Assembly (NCBI RefSeq): GCF_023091225.1
Contig: NZ_JAHWXM010000001.1
Span: 1,178,001-1,242,000, forward strand
DNA from: Microbacterium galbinum
GTDB taxonomy: Bacteria; Actinomycetota; Actinomycetes; Actinomycetales; Microbacteriaceae
DNA: 64,000 bases
Direction of reading: 5' to 3'
The notes beneath the pieces are model-generated. The model saw only the letters and a program-made list of their open reading frames with translations. It searched no databases and was not told where the DNA came from. The stretch's first letter is position 1; every line of letters begins with the position of its first letter. The translations under genes were made by a program, and so were the position numbers. Below are positions 48,748 to 58,330 of this stretch, piece by piece.

Positions 48748-49662
48748 ATGGATGCCGACGCGCAGCGGTACGTCACCGACGGCGGTCTCGAGACCGACCT
48801 GATCTTCCATCACGGCATCGATCTGCCGGAGTTCGCGGCCTTCGTGCTGCTCGACTCTCGCCGCGGACGGCGCCTGCTCCGGGAGTACTATCGCGCCTAC
48901 GGCGACATCGCCCGCGCGAACGGCGCGGGCCTGCGCCTCGAATCGGCGACGTGGCGTGCGAGCGCCGACTGGGGTGCGCGGCTCGGATACGACGCGACGG
49001 CACTCGATCGGATCAACCGCGAGGCGGTGTCCCTGATGCGCGCGGTCGCGGAGGACTACGCCGACCTGCCCGATGTACGCCTGGTGGGAATGCTCGGCCC
49101 CCGAGGCGATGGGTACCGCCCCGGGACGTGGGATCCGACGACCGGAGCCGACGATGCGCTGACCTATCACCGTCCGCAGGTGCAGTCCTTGACCGCGGCG
49201 GGCGTCGACATCATCGCGGCGTACACGCTCTCCGACGCGGCCGAGGCGATCGGGATCGTGCGGGCGGCACGCGACGAGGGCATCCCCGTCGAGATCTCGT
49301 TCACCGTGGAGACGGACGGCCGCCTCGCGACGGGGAGCACGCTCGCCGAAACGATCGATCTGGTCGACGCGGGCTCACCCGCCGACGGCTATCTCCTCAA
49401 CTGCGCGCATCCCGACCACTTCGCGCACGCCCTCGACGCGGCGACGGTGCCGAGGATCGTCGGACTCCGCCCCAATGCGTCGCGTCGGTCGCACGCAGAA
49501 CTCGACGAGTCCGAGACCATCGACGAGGGCGACCCGGCAGACCTGGCGATCGCCGTGGCCGCCCTGGCCGAGCGGATGCCGTCGGTCCGGGTGATCGGCG
49601 GATGCTGCGGCACCGACGCCCGGCACGTCGCCCTCATGTGGGACGCCCTGGTCGAACACTGA
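48748..49662 (+). CDS. Homocysteine S-methyltransferase family protein
   Basis: 304 residues of the MmuM/BHMT type. Zinc ligands are the cysteine in LLNCAHPD and the pair in IGGCCGTD; the N-terminal TDGGLETDLIFHHG loop is also normal. It would move a methyl group from S-methylmethionine or a similar donor to homocysteine, giving methionine. It is a single gene between two hairpins with its own probable leaderless promoter. Confidence 0.88.
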   Translation: MDADAQRYVTDGGLETDLIFHHGIDLPEFAAFVLLDSRRGRRLLREYYRAYGDIARANGAGLRLESATWRASADWGARLGYDATALDRINREAVSLMRAVAEDYADLPDVRLVGMLGPRGDGYRPGTWDPTTGADDALTYHRPQVQSLTAAGVDIIAAYTLSDAAEAIGIVRAARDEGIPVEISFTVETDGRLATGSTLAETIDLVDAGSPADGYLLNCAHPDHFAHALDAATVPRIVGLRPNASRRSHAELDESETIDEGDPADLAIAVAALAERMPSVRVIGGCCGTDARHVALMWDALVEH

Positions 49663-49682
49663 CGGGGCTCCCCGGGCATGAA

Positions 49683-49714
49683 AGAAGGCCCCGGGGTGGA
49701 GCCCGGGGCCTTCT
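49683..49714. terminator. Bidirectional terminator between the methyltransferase gene and sucD
   Basis: AGAAGGCCCCGGG and CCCGGGGCCTTCT (49683-49695, 49702-49714) form a perfect 13-pair stem with a 6-base loop between convergent genes. Confidence 0.9.
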
Positions 49715-49729
49715 CCTACAGCTTAGCGC

Positions 49730-50644
<915 letters not shown>

Positions 50645-50650
50645 TCAGTC

Positions 50651-51817
50651 TCAAGCGTTGGCGAGCTCGGCGGCCTTGTCGGCGCCCTCGTCCATGGTGG
50701 CGGCCAGGGTCACGAGCGGGTGCGCGTACTCGGCGAGGATCGCGCGACCCTCGTCGACGCGGTTGCCGTCGAGGCGCACGACGAGCGGCTTGGATGCCGT
50801 GGCACCCAGCGTCTCGAGCGCGCCCTTGATGCCGTTGGCGACGGCGTCGCACGCCGTGATGCCGCCGAACACGTTGACGAAGACGCTCTTGACCTGCGGG
50901 TCGCCGAGGATGACGTCGAGGCCGGCGGCCATGACCTCGGCCGAGGCGCCGCCGCCGATGTCGAGGAAGTTGGCGGGCTTGACGCCGTTGTGGTTCTCAC
51001 CGGCGTAGGCGACGACGTCGAGCGTCGACATGACGAGTCCCGCGCCGTTGCCGATGATGCCGACCTCGCCGTCGAGCTTCACGTAGTTGAGACCCGATGC
51101 CTTGGCCTTGGCCTCGAGCGGGTCGGCGGCATCCTTGTCTTCCAGAGCCTCGTGCTCGGGGTGACGGATCTCCGACGCGTTGTCGTCGAGGGTGACCTTG
51201 CCGTCGAGCGCGATGATGTCGCCCTCTTCGGTGCGCACGAGCGGGTTGACCTCGACGAGCGTCGCGTCCTCGCCCTTGTAGACGTCGAAGAGCTTCACGA
51301 AGACGTCGGAGACCTTCTCGACGAGGTCCTCGGGGAAGTTCGCGGCGCGCGCGATCTCGACGGCCTTCTCCTTGTCGATACCCGTGAGCGGGTTCACCTC
51401 GACGCGGGCGAGGGCCTCGGGGCGCTCGACGGCGAGCTCTTCGATCTCCATGCCGCCCTCGACCGAGCAGAGGCTCAGGTAGGAGCGGTTGGCGCGGTCG
51501 AGCAGCACGGAGAAGTAGAACTCCTCGGCGATGCGGGCGCCCTGGGCGACCATGACGCGCTTGACGATGTGGCCCTTGATGTCGAGGCCGAGGATGGCCT
51601 TGGCCGCCTCGTAGGCCTCGTCGGGGGTCTTGGCGACCTTGACGCCGCCGGCCTTGCCACGACCACCGGTCTTGACCTGCGCCTTGACGACGACGACGCC
51701 GCCGATCTTCTCCGCGGCTGCCTTCACCTCCTCGGGGGTGTCGGCGACGATGCCGGCGAGAACCGGCACTCCGTACTTCTCGAAAACGTCTCGTGCCTGG
51801 TACTCGTACAGATCCAC
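50651..51817 (-). CDS. sucC: Succinate-CoA ligase, beta subunit
   Basis: 388 residues with an ATP-grasp domain ([37 protein letters not shown]) and a C-terminal CoA-ligase domain ([17 protein letters not shown]). Translation begins at GTG 51817. Its leader holds a palindromic sequence (51853-51872) that resembles the one before icd, suggesting joint control of TCA-cycle genes. A TAGGCT -10 box (minus, 51888-51883) would start the transcript just upstream of that palindrome. Confidence 0.97.
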   Translation of the reverse strand: MDLYEYQARDVFEKYGVPVLAGIVADTPEEVKAAAEKIGGVVVVKAQVKTGGRGKAGGVKVAKTPDEAYEAAKAILGLDIKGHIVKRVMVAQGARIAEEFYFSVLLDRANRSYLSLCSVEGGMEIEELAVERPEALARVEVNPLTGIDKEKAVEIARAANFPEDLVEKVSDVFVKLFDVYKGEDATLVEVNPLVRTEEGDIIALDGKVTLDDNASEIRHPEHEALEDKDAADPLEAKAKASGLNYVKLDGEVGIIGNGAGLVMSTLDVVAYAGENHNGVKPANFLDIGGGASAEVMAAGLDVILGDPQVKSVFVNVFGGITACDAVANGIKGALETLGATASKPLVVRLDGNRVDEGRAILAEYAHPLVTLAATMDEGADKAAELANA

Positions 51818-51852
51818 TGTGGTTCCTTCACTGGGCTGCTGTCTGGTAATTC

Positions 51853-51872
51853 TCTCGATGTCGAGACATCGA
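51853..51872. promoter_or_regulatory. Overlapping palindromes in the sucC leader, shared with icd
   Basis: TCTCGA-TG-TCGAGA (51853-51866) and TCGATGTC-GA-GACATCGA (51855-51872) overlap. The site lies 36-55 bases before the sucC start and 13 of 18 aligned bases match the icd-side site. Confidence 0.6.
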
Positions 51873-51977
51873 CCAGTCCCCCAGCCTACTACCTCGGACT
51901 GGACGCTCCTGCGGGCCCGGATGCTCCGCCGGGGGCCGCCCGCGTCACACCATCCGCATGCTCGACAGCGCGAGGTC

Positions 51978-51983
51978 TAGGCT
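51978..51983 (+). promoter_or_regulatory. -10 box of a probable leaderless promoter for the TetR gene
   Basis: TAGGCT followed by six bases and the ATG at 51990; no ribosome site. Confidence 0.5.
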
Positions 51984-51989
51984 CGTGCC

Positions 51990-52652
51990 ATGCACGAATC
52001 CGCTGAACTGCGCACCGGCGTCGTGGCCGCTGCCCTCGAGCTCTTCGACACGCAGGGCTTCGATCAGACCTCGGTCGAGCAGATCGCGAAGGCGGCCGGC
52101 GTCTCGCGATCCACCTTCTTCCGCCAGTTCGGCGGTAAGGAGGACGTCGTCTTCGCCGACCACGAGGCACTGCTGGAGCGCCTGCGGGTGTTCCTCGCCG
52201 AGGGACACGACGATCCGTGGGGCGCGGTGTGCGCGGCATCCGAGTCGGTCTTCTCGCACTTCGCCCACGACCCCGAGCTCGCCCGCCGCCGCTATCGGAT
52301 CGTGCGCGAGGTCCCGGTGCTGCGCGAGCGCGAGATCATCACGGTGTTCCGCTACGAGCGCCTGTTCGACGAGTACCTGCGCGGGGCCCTCCCCGGCGTC
52401 GACCCGCTCGACGCGGTCGGCTTCGCTGCCCTGGTGACCGCGGTGCACAACCACGTGCTGCGCCAGCTGCTGCGCGGCACGAAGAAGGTGCCTCTCGCGA
52501 CCCTGCAGGCGGCACTGGCGGACGTGCGCCGTCGCTACGGCGTGCCGGCGGATGCCACGGCGAGCGCTCCCGACGATGTCGTCGTCGCCGTGTTCCCGCG
52601 GTCGATGCCGGTCGCCGAGGTCACGCGGCGCCTGCGCTCGCAGCTCGACTGA
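51990..52652 (+). CDS. TetR-family transcriptional regulator
   Basis: 220 residues. The DNA-binding domain is clear (FDQTSVEQIAKAAGVSRSTF, then FRQFGGKEDVVF). The ligand domain has no recognisable subfamily signature. It is co-oriented with the acyl-CoA dehydrogenase 103 bases downstream and may control it, possibly in response to an acyl-CoA, but no clear operator was seen. Confidence 0.9.
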   Translation: MHESAELRTGVVAAALELFDTQGFDQTSVEQIAKAAGVSRSTFFRQFGGKEDVVFADHEALLERLRVFLAEGHDDPWGAVCAASESVFSHFAHDPELARRRYRIVREVPVLREREIITVFRYERLFDEYLRGALPGVDPLDAVGFAALVTAVHNHVLRQLLRGTKKVPLATLQAALADVRRRYGVPADATASAPDDVVVAVFPRSMPVAEVTRRLRSQLD

Positions 52653-52755
52653 GCGCTCTGCGGCGGGTCCCTCGGGCAGGGTTCCGCTTTCGCGCTCCCG
52701 GAGTCGTGGAACTCAGTTTCGAGGAGTACGATACCTGGTGCCACGAAGGAGCCCC

Positions 52756-53991
52756 ATGAGCATCGATTCCTCCCCCCTGCCCGGCGAGCGCGTCTCGTCG
52801 TACGACGTCACGGGACGGCAGGGCAGCGACTACTACGCCGTGTTCGCCGACATCCCGGATGCCGATCGTGCCGCCTGGGAACGCGCGCAGGCGTACGTCA
52901 ACGAGGTCGCCCCGCAGATGGCCGACGCCTGGGACCGGGCCGAGTACCCGCTGACCGCCGCTCGCCGCCTGGGCGAGATGGATCTGGTCGTCGACGGCGT
53001 CGAGCACCCCGCTCTCACGCGTCTCTCCCCTCTCGCCGCCGGACTGGTCAACATGGAGGTCTCGCGAGGCGACGGCTCCCTCGGCACGATCCTCGCGGTG
53101 CAGGGCGGTCTCGCCCTGCGCACCCTCGCGCTGTTCGGCTCGCCCGCGCAGCAGGAGAAATGGCTGACGGCCCTCGCCGACGCGAGCGTGCTGGGGTCCT
53201 TCGCCCTCACCGAGCCCGACCACGGGTCGGACTCGGTCTCACTCGAGACGGTCGCGCGCCGCGACGGCGACGCCTGGGTCATCAGCGGCACGAAGAAGTG
53301 GATCGGCAACGGGGCATCCGGCGGGATCACCTTCGTCTGGGCGCGCGTCGACGACGAATCCGCCGACGAGCACGGCGCCGTGCGCTGCTTCCTCGTCGAG
53401 CAGGACACCCCCGGATACACCGGCACCGTCATCCGCGGAAAGGCGTCGCTGCGTGCGATCCACCAGGCGCACATCCGCCTGGACGACGTGCGCGTTCCCC
53501 TCGACGCCGTGCTCCCCGGAACGCACAGCTTCAAGGATGCGTCGGTCGTGCTCTACGCGACCCGCTCCGGCGTCGCCTGGTCGGCACTCGGCCACGCCAC
53601 CGCCTGCTACGAGGCCGCCCTGGCGTACGCGACCCAGCGCGTGCAGTTCGGCAAGCCGCTCGCGAAGTTCCAGATGGTGCAGGAGCGCCTCACCCACATG
53701 CTCGAGGACCTCACCGCGATGCAGCTCTACTGCCGCCGGATGGCCGACCTCGAGACGGCGGGCGCGTTGCGTCCGACGCAGGCGTCGCTCGCGAAGTTCC
53801 ACAACACCCGCGCCGCACGCCGCATCGCCTCGACCGCCCGCGACCTGCTCGGGGGCAACGGCATCCTGCTCGAGAACGGCGTGATGCAGCACCTCGCCGA
53901 CATCGAGGCGATCCACACCTACGAGGGCACGGAGAGCGTGCAGGCGCTGCTTCTCGGGCGCGACATCACCGGGATGAGCGCGTTCGCCTGA
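52756..53991 (+). CDS. Acyl-CoA dehydrogenase, glutaryl-CoA dehydrogenase-like
   Basis: 411 residues. FAD-linked dehydrogenase with the substrate/FAD motifs GSFALTEPDHGSD and VISGTKKWIGNGA, YATQRVQFGKPLAKFQMVQE, the LLGGNGI loop and the catalytic glutamate in IHTYEGTES. This IHTYEGT form and overall length are closest to glutaryl-CoA dehydrogenases and related short/branched-chain enzymes. AAGGAG lies four bases before ATG 52756, close but usable; the longer upstream frame overlaps the TetR gene. Confidence 0.88.
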   Translation: MSIDSSPLPGERVSSYDVTGRQGSDYYAVFADIPDADRAAWERAQAYVNEVAPQMADAWDRAEYPLTAARRLGEMDLVVDGVEHPALTRLSPLAAGLVNMEVSRGDGSLGTILAVQGGLALRTLALFGSPAQQEKWLTALADASVLGSFALTEPDHGSDSVSLETVARRDGDAWVISGTKKWIGNGASGGITFVWARVDDESADEHGAVRCFLVEQDTPGYTGTVIRGKASLRAIHQAHIRLDDVRVPLDAVLPGTHSFKDASVVLYATRSGVAWSALGHATACYEAALAYATQRVQFGKPLAKFQMVQERLTHMLEDLTAMQLYCRRMADLETAGALRPTQASLAKFHNTRAARRIASTARDLLGGNGILLENGVMQHLADIEAIHTYEGTESVQALLLGRDITGMSAFA

Positions 53992-54021
53992 CGGTGGAGG
54001 ACGGATGCCGGCGAGCGGCGC

Positions 54022-54510
54022 TCAGTCGCAGCCGCAGCCGCCCGACGGCGTCTTGACCATGAAGCACACGTCGCACACACCGTAGTCGCGCTCGGTCACC
54101 GGCTTCGGCGCCTTCTCGCGCGGCACCGACGGCGTGCGCGGGGTCGAGGAACGCTTCGCCGCACGCGCGGGGACGGAGGGCGCGTACTCGCTTGGGTGGG
54201 TGACGTAGAAGTACGGCGCACGCCCCTCGCTGGGCTGCAAGCGCAGCGGGGTGGAGCCGACGACGATCGTCTCGTCCTCGGCGAACCCGTTCGTGTAGGT
54301 GCGCCCGATGTGGAGCGAGGCGTGGTCGCCGCGGCGCAGGGCCTCGATATAGCGGCCGCGGTCGATGAACGAGGTCACACCCACGGCGTCGACGATCGCA
54401 CCGATGAACTCGTGGTTCACCGGGTCGATGCGGTGCGCGCGCAGCGCCTCCGCGAGGGAGCGGTAGGGACGGGAGGTGCCGGTCGGGGTCGGGCCCTGTA
54501 CTTCGTTCAT
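54022..54510 (-). CDS. Unknown protein with C-terminal cysteine cluster
   Basis: 162 residues. The N-terminal half (SLAEALRAHRIDPVNHEFIG, then FIDRGRYIEALRRGDHASLHIG) is helical and soluble; the middle is a basic Pro/Ser linker; the C-terminus reads YGVCDVCFMVKTPSGGCGCD, a compact four-cysteine cluster that could bind zinc or iron. I do not recognise a family. Converges on the acyl-CoA dehydrogenase gene and diverges from the oxidoreductase gene. Confidence 0.7.
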   Translation of the reverse strand: MNEVQGPTPTGTSRPYRSLAEALRAHRIDPVNHEFIGAIVDAVGVTSFIDRGRYIEALRRGDHASLHIGRTYTNGFAEDETIVVGSTPLRLQPSEGRAPYFYVTHPSEYAPSVPARAAKRSSTPRTPSVPREKAPKPVTERDYGVCDVCFMVKTPSGGCGCD

Positions 54511-54593
54511 CCTTTCCAGGATCGCACGATCCCGGGGCCGTCTCGACCGCTTCCGCTCCCCGGCCCCGGCGCAGGCCGTGCAAGACTGGCGGC

Positions 54594-56045
54594 ATGGTGC
54601 GGGCGACGATCATCGGCAGCGGGCCCAACGGCCTGGCGAGCGCGGTGTCGCTCGCCAGGGCGGGGTACGAGGTGCGGGTGCTCGAGGCATCGGACACGAT
54701 CGGTGGCGGCGTGCGCACGACCGACGGCATCCTTCCCGACTTCCGCCACGACGTCTGCTCCGCCGTGCACCCGGCGGCACTCGCCTCGCCGTTCTTCCGT
54801 GCCTTCGGCCTCGCCGACCGCATCGACTGGATCCGTCCCGACATCTCCTACGCCCATCCGCTCGACGGAGGCAGGGCGGCGATCGCCTGGCGCGACATCG
54901 AGAAGACGTCCGCCGCCCTCGGGGCCGACCGTGATGCATGGCTCGCCCGACTGCGGCCGCTGAGCGAGCACATCGACGGGGTCGTCGACTTCACCGGCCA
55001 TCAGATCCCGCGCTGGCCGCACGAGCCGCTCACCGCCGCGCGTTACGCCCTGCGGATGCTCGACCAGGGCACACCGCTCGCCTCGCGCGCCTTCCGCACC
55101 CCGGAGGCGGCGGCCCTGATCACGGGTGTGCTCGCGCACGCCAATACGCCCGTTCCCTCGCTCCCCGGCGCGGCGGCCGGGCTTCTGCTCGCCGCCCTCG
55201 GTCACGCGCAGGGCTGGATGTATCCGCGCGGGGGCGCCCAGCGGATCGCCGACGCGCTGGTCGCCGACCTCGAGGCGCACGGCGGTCGCGTCGAGACGGG
55301 GCTGCACGTGCGCGACCTCGGCATCCTCGACTGGGGCGATCCCGCGCGCGGCGACCTGCTCCTGCTGAACACCTCGCCGCGTCTCGCCCTGACCCACCCC
55401 GGACTCCCCGCCGGGTACGCTCGCGCTCTCTCCCGCTACCGGTACGGACCGGCCGCGGCGAAGGTCGACTTCGAGCTCGACGGACCGGTGCCCTGGGCGA
55501 ACGCCGACGTGGCGCAGTCGCCGACCGTGCACCTCGGCGGCACCCGTGAGGAGGTGCGGGCGAGTGAGAACGCCGTCGCCCGCGGGCGGGTGAGCGAGCG
55601 CCCGTACGTGCTCGCGGTCCAGCCCTCCGTCTTCGACGCCACCCGCGCACCCGAGGGCAAGGCCGTGTTATGGACCTACATCCACGTTCCCCTCGACTCG
55701 GACCTCGACGCGACCGAGCTGATCACGCGTCAGGTCGAGCGCTTCGCCCCGGGGTTCCGAGACCGCATCCTCGCGCACCGCTCGGTGCCGGCATCCGCAC
55801 GCGAGGCCGTCAACCCGGCCGAGATCCAGGGCGACGTGCTCGGCGGGGCGTTCACGATGCGCCAGGCGCTGCAGCGGCCGACGCTCTCCGCGGCCCCGTG
55901 GCGCACGCCGATGCCCGGCGTCTATCTCGCCTCGGCCGCGACCCCGCCCGGGCCCGGCGTCAACGGCATGTCGGGATGGCTCGCCGCCCGCACGGCCCTC
56001 GCCGATGCCGGCGAGCCGCACGAGCTCGGCGACCTCTTCCCCTGA
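54594..56045 (+). CDS. NAD(P)/FAD-dependent oxidoreductase, CrtI/phytoene-desaturase superfamily
   Basis: 483 residues. The Rossmann nucleotide motif is IIGSGPNGLASAVSLARAGY followed by VRVLEASDTIGGGVRT, and the C-terminal FAD motif is PGVYLASAATPPGPGVNGMSG. The fold is that of carotenoid desaturases/amine oxidases, but no other carotenoid gene is near and family members of this branch (often labelled POLDIP/pyridine-nucleotide oxidoreductases) have unknown substrates. AAGACT six bases before the ATG suggests a leaderless start. Confidence 0.85.
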   Translation: MVRATIIGSGPNGLASAVSLARAGYEVRVLEASDTIGGGVRTTDGILPDFRHDVCSAVHPAALASPFFRAFGLADRIDWIRPDISYAHPLDGGRAAIAWRDIEKTSAALGADRDAWLARLRPLSEHIDGVVDFTGHQIPRWPHEPLTAARYALRMLDQGTPLASRAFRTPEAAALITGVLAHANTPVPSLPGAAAGLLLAALGHAQGWMYPRGGAQRIADALVADLEAHGGRVETGLHVRDLGILDWGDPARGDLLLLNTSPRLALTHPGLPAGYARALSRYRYGPAAAKVDFELDGPVPWANADVAQSPTVHLGGTREEVRASENAVARGRVSERPYVLAVQPSVFDATRAPEGKAVLWTYIHVPLDSDLDATELITRQVERFAPGFRDRILAHRSVPASAREAVNPAEIQGDVLGGAFTMRQALQRPTLSAAPWRTPMPGVYLASAATPPGPGVNGMSGWLAARTALADAGEPHELGDLFP

Positions 56046-56057
56046 CACCCGTTCCCC

Positions 56058-56118
56058 GTGAGGGGTCAGGACTCGCCGCGCCTCGCGGCGCCGGCGCGGC
56101 ATGTCGTGACTCCTCGCG
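56058..56118. repeat. Dispersed palindromic intergenic element, copy B
   Basis: Begins GTGAGGGGTCAGGACTCG and ends ATGTCGTGACTCCTCGCG. It aligns with copy A at 43330 without gaps over 61 bases, well conserved at both ends and diverged in the middle, as expected for a hairpin with a free loop. Confidence 0.7.
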
Positions 56119-56158
56119 TCCCCTTCCGCCGCGCGCACGTGCTCGCCAGGATGGAGGC

Positions 56159-57202
56159 ATGCGCTACGACATCCCCGCCCCGATGCTCGCGAAGGCCGCG
56201 GCGACCGTGCCCGATCCGGCGAAGACGCCCGGCGGCCTGCTCTTCGAACCCAAGTGGGACGGGTTCCGCGGCCTCATCGCGTGGGACGGCGAGACCGTCG
56301 AGATCGGATCCCGCGGAGCCAAGCCGCTCACACGATACTTCCCGGAACTCGTGGAGGCGATCCCGGAGCTGCTCCCCCGCCCGTGCCTGCTCGACGGCGA
56401 GATCGTCGTCGCGACCGGCGCGGACGGAGAGCAGCGTCTCGACTGGGAAGCGCTCAGCCAGCGCATCCACCCCGCAGCCTCCCGCGTGGCGCGCCTTGCC
56501 GCCGAGACACCGGCGATGTTCATCGCGTTCGACCTGCTCGCGGAGGGCGACGACGACCTGCTCGACCGGCCGTTCTCGGAGCGCCGGGCTCGCCTGGAGT
56601 CGCTTCTGGCGGACGTGGCGCATCCCGTGCACATCACCCGTACGACGCGTGATCACGATGCGGCGGTGCGCTGGCTCGCGGAGTTCGAGGGCGCCGGGCT
56701 CGACGGGGTCGTCGCGAAGCCGCTCGACCAGCCCTACGCCCCCGGCAAGCGCACGCTGATCAAGGTCAAGCACGCCCGCACGGCCGACGTCGTGGCGCTC
56801 GGATACCGCATCCACAAGTCCGGCGCGGGAGTCGGCTCGCTCCTCGTCGGCCTCTACGACGAGGACGGAACGCTGCGCCAGGTGGGCGGCGTCGCCGCGT
56901 GGAGCGACGCGCGCCGCCGCGACCTCGTCGAGGAGCTCGCGCCCCTGGTCGAGCGCGACGAAGCCGGAGACGCCGTCACCGGCGAGGGCGAACGATCGCG
57001 CTTCACCGGATCGAAGGACGTCTCCTTCGTGCGCCTGCGTCCGGAGCGCGTCCTCGAGGTGCGCTACGACCAGCTCGAGGGTGCGCGCTTCCGCCATACC
57101 GTGCAGTTCGAACGCTGGCGTCCCGATCGCGACGCGCGCTCGTGCACCTACGCGCAGCTCGACTCGGTCGCGGGATACGACCTCGCCGACGTGATCGGTT
57201 GA
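56159..57202 (+). CDS. ligC: ATP-dependent DNA ligase, LigC-like
   Basis: 347 residues. The adenylation motif is FEPKWDGFRG with K32 as AMP acceptor, followed by LDGEIVV, FIAFDLLA, GLDGVVAKPLDQPYAPGKRT and LIKVKHARTADVVALGYRIH, then an OB-fold. No polymerase or nuclease domain is attached, so it is the stand-alone LigC type rather than LigD. ATG 56159 is preceded by CAGGAT and six bases; the GGAGG there is too close to serve as ribosome site. Its end is one base from the convergent polymerase gene. Confidence 0.9.
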   Translation: MRYDIPAPMLAKAAATVPDPAKTPGGLLFEPKWDGFRGLIAWDGETVEIGSRGAKPLTRYFPELVEAIPELLPRPCLLDGEIVVATGADGEQRLDWEALSQRIHPAASRVARLAAETPAMFIAFDLLAEGDDDLLDRPFSERRARLESLLADVAHPVHITRTTRDHDAAVRWLAEFEGAGLDGVVAKPLDQPYAPGKRTLIKVKHARTADVVALGYRIHKSGAGVGSLLVGLYDEDGTLRQVGGVAAWSDARRRDLVEELAPLVERDEAGDAVTGEGERSRFTGSKDVSFVRLRPERVLEVRYDQLEGARFRHTVQFERWRPDRDARSCTYAQLDSVAGYDLADVIG

Positions 57203-57203
57203 C

Positions 57204-58259
57204 TCAGTCCTTCGCGGCAGGCTCCCCGTCGGCGTCCCAGTGCGCCGCCACCTTCTTGCTGGGCTGCACGCGCGGCGGCTCCCCCGGCATCTTGGGGAAC
57301 TCGGGTGGGAACGACAGCTCGCCCAAGCCGTCTTCGACGTCGCGCTCCCACCAGGCGAGAAGGGTGTCGATGCGTCCGGGCTTCTGCTGCTTGTCGGCCC
57401 ACGGGTCGCCGATCTCGTCGAGGCGCTGCGGAACACTGCGCACCGTGAACCTCGTCGGATCGAGGCCGTCCAGCTCGTCCCAGTGCACCGGGGTCGACAC
57501 GGTCGCACCCGGCAGGGCACGCGGACTGTAGGCGCCCGCCATCGTTCGATCACGGTTGGCCTGATTGAAGTCGATGAAGGTGCGCTCTCCGCGCTCCTCC
57601 TTCCACCAGCTCATCGTGACCCGATCGGGCATCCGGCGTTCGAGTTCGCGCCCCGCGGCGATGACCGCGTGTCGCACGTCGAGGAACTCGTGGGTGGGTT
57701 CGATCGGCGCGAACACGTGCAGACCGCGATTGCCGCTCGTCTTCGCGAACGCCTCGAGGCCCGCCTCGCTCAGCACCTCCCGCAGGCCGTGGGCGGCGGT
57801 GACGGCATCCGCGAAGTCCGTGCCCGGTTGCGGATCGAGATCGATGCGCAGTTCGACGGGGTTGTCGGGGGCACTCGCGAGCGACGCCCACGGGTGGAAC
57901 ACGATCGTGTTCATCTGCACGGCCCACACGATCGCCGACGGTCGGTTCAACACGATCTGCGGATGCCGCCGCCCGCTGTTGTAGGTCACCGTCACGGCGT
58001 CGACGTAGTCGGGAGTGCCCTTCGGCGGATTCTTCGAGAAGAAGCCCTCGCTCCCCACGCCGTCACGGAACCGCTCGAGCGATACCGGTCGGTCGCCGTT
58101 CGACGCGAGGAAGGGATCGGCGACCCGCTGCACGTAGTCGGCCAGCTCGGCCTTGGTGATCCCGACCTCCGGCCACACGACCCGGTTGGGGCTGGAGAGC
58201 ACGACCTCGCGCTCCCCCTCGGGGTCGGACACGGTCACGGGCACACGTTCGGAGGCCAT
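57204..58259 (-). CDS. LigD-type primase/polymerase domain protein
   Basis: 351 residues matching the polymerase domain of LigD (PolDom), an archaeo-eukaryotic primase-type fold for end-joining repair. Seen: LSSPNRVVWPEVGITKAELA, FFSKNPPKGTPDYV, metal-binding aspartates in LRIDLDPQPGTDF, KTSGNRGLHVFAPI and the third acidic residue in RTFIDFNQANRD. The gene converges on ligC; the two likely cooperate. No Ku gene is in the window. TAGGGT six bases before ATG 58259 suggests a leaderless start. Confidence 0.9.
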   Translation of the reverse strand: MASERVPVTVSDPEGEREVVLSSPNRVVWPEVGITKAELADYVQRVADPFLASNGDRPVSLERFRDGVGSEGFFSKNPPKGTPDYVDAVTVTYNSGRRHPQIVLNRPSAIVWAVQMNTIVFHPWASLASAPDNPVELRIDLDPQPGTDFADAVTAAHGLREVLSEAGLEAFAKTSGNRGLHVFAPIEPTHEFLDVRHAVIAAGRELERRMPDRVTMSWWKEERGERTFIDFNQANRDRTMAGAYSPRALPGATVSTPVHWDELDGLDPTRFTVRSVPQRLDEIGDPWADKQQKPGRIDTLLAWWERDVEDGLGELSFPPEFPKMPGEPPRVQPSKKVAAHWDADGEPAAKD

Positions 58260-58265
58260 GCAACG

Positions 58266-58271
58266 ACCCTA
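58266..58271 (-). promoter_or_regulatory. -10 box of a probable leaderless promoter for the polymerase gene
   Basis: TAGGGT on the minus strand with six bases to the ATG at 58259. Confidence 0.5.
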
Positions 58272-58330
58272 GAGCGCGGCTGTCGCCCGCGGAAGGGCGC
58301 GCCGCAGCAGGGCCCCTCCGTCGTGTGGTG

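Noticed and set aside
45859..49170. A 1103-codon minus-strand open frame
   Set aside because: It overlaps the well-supported perM-like gene and runs opposite the purine permease; the sequence is Glu/Asp/His/Arg low-complexity.
55670..56158. Extended N-terminus for the DNA ligase
   Set aside because: The upstream part overlaps the CrtI-like gene in another frame, and the ligase fold starts normally at ATG 56159.
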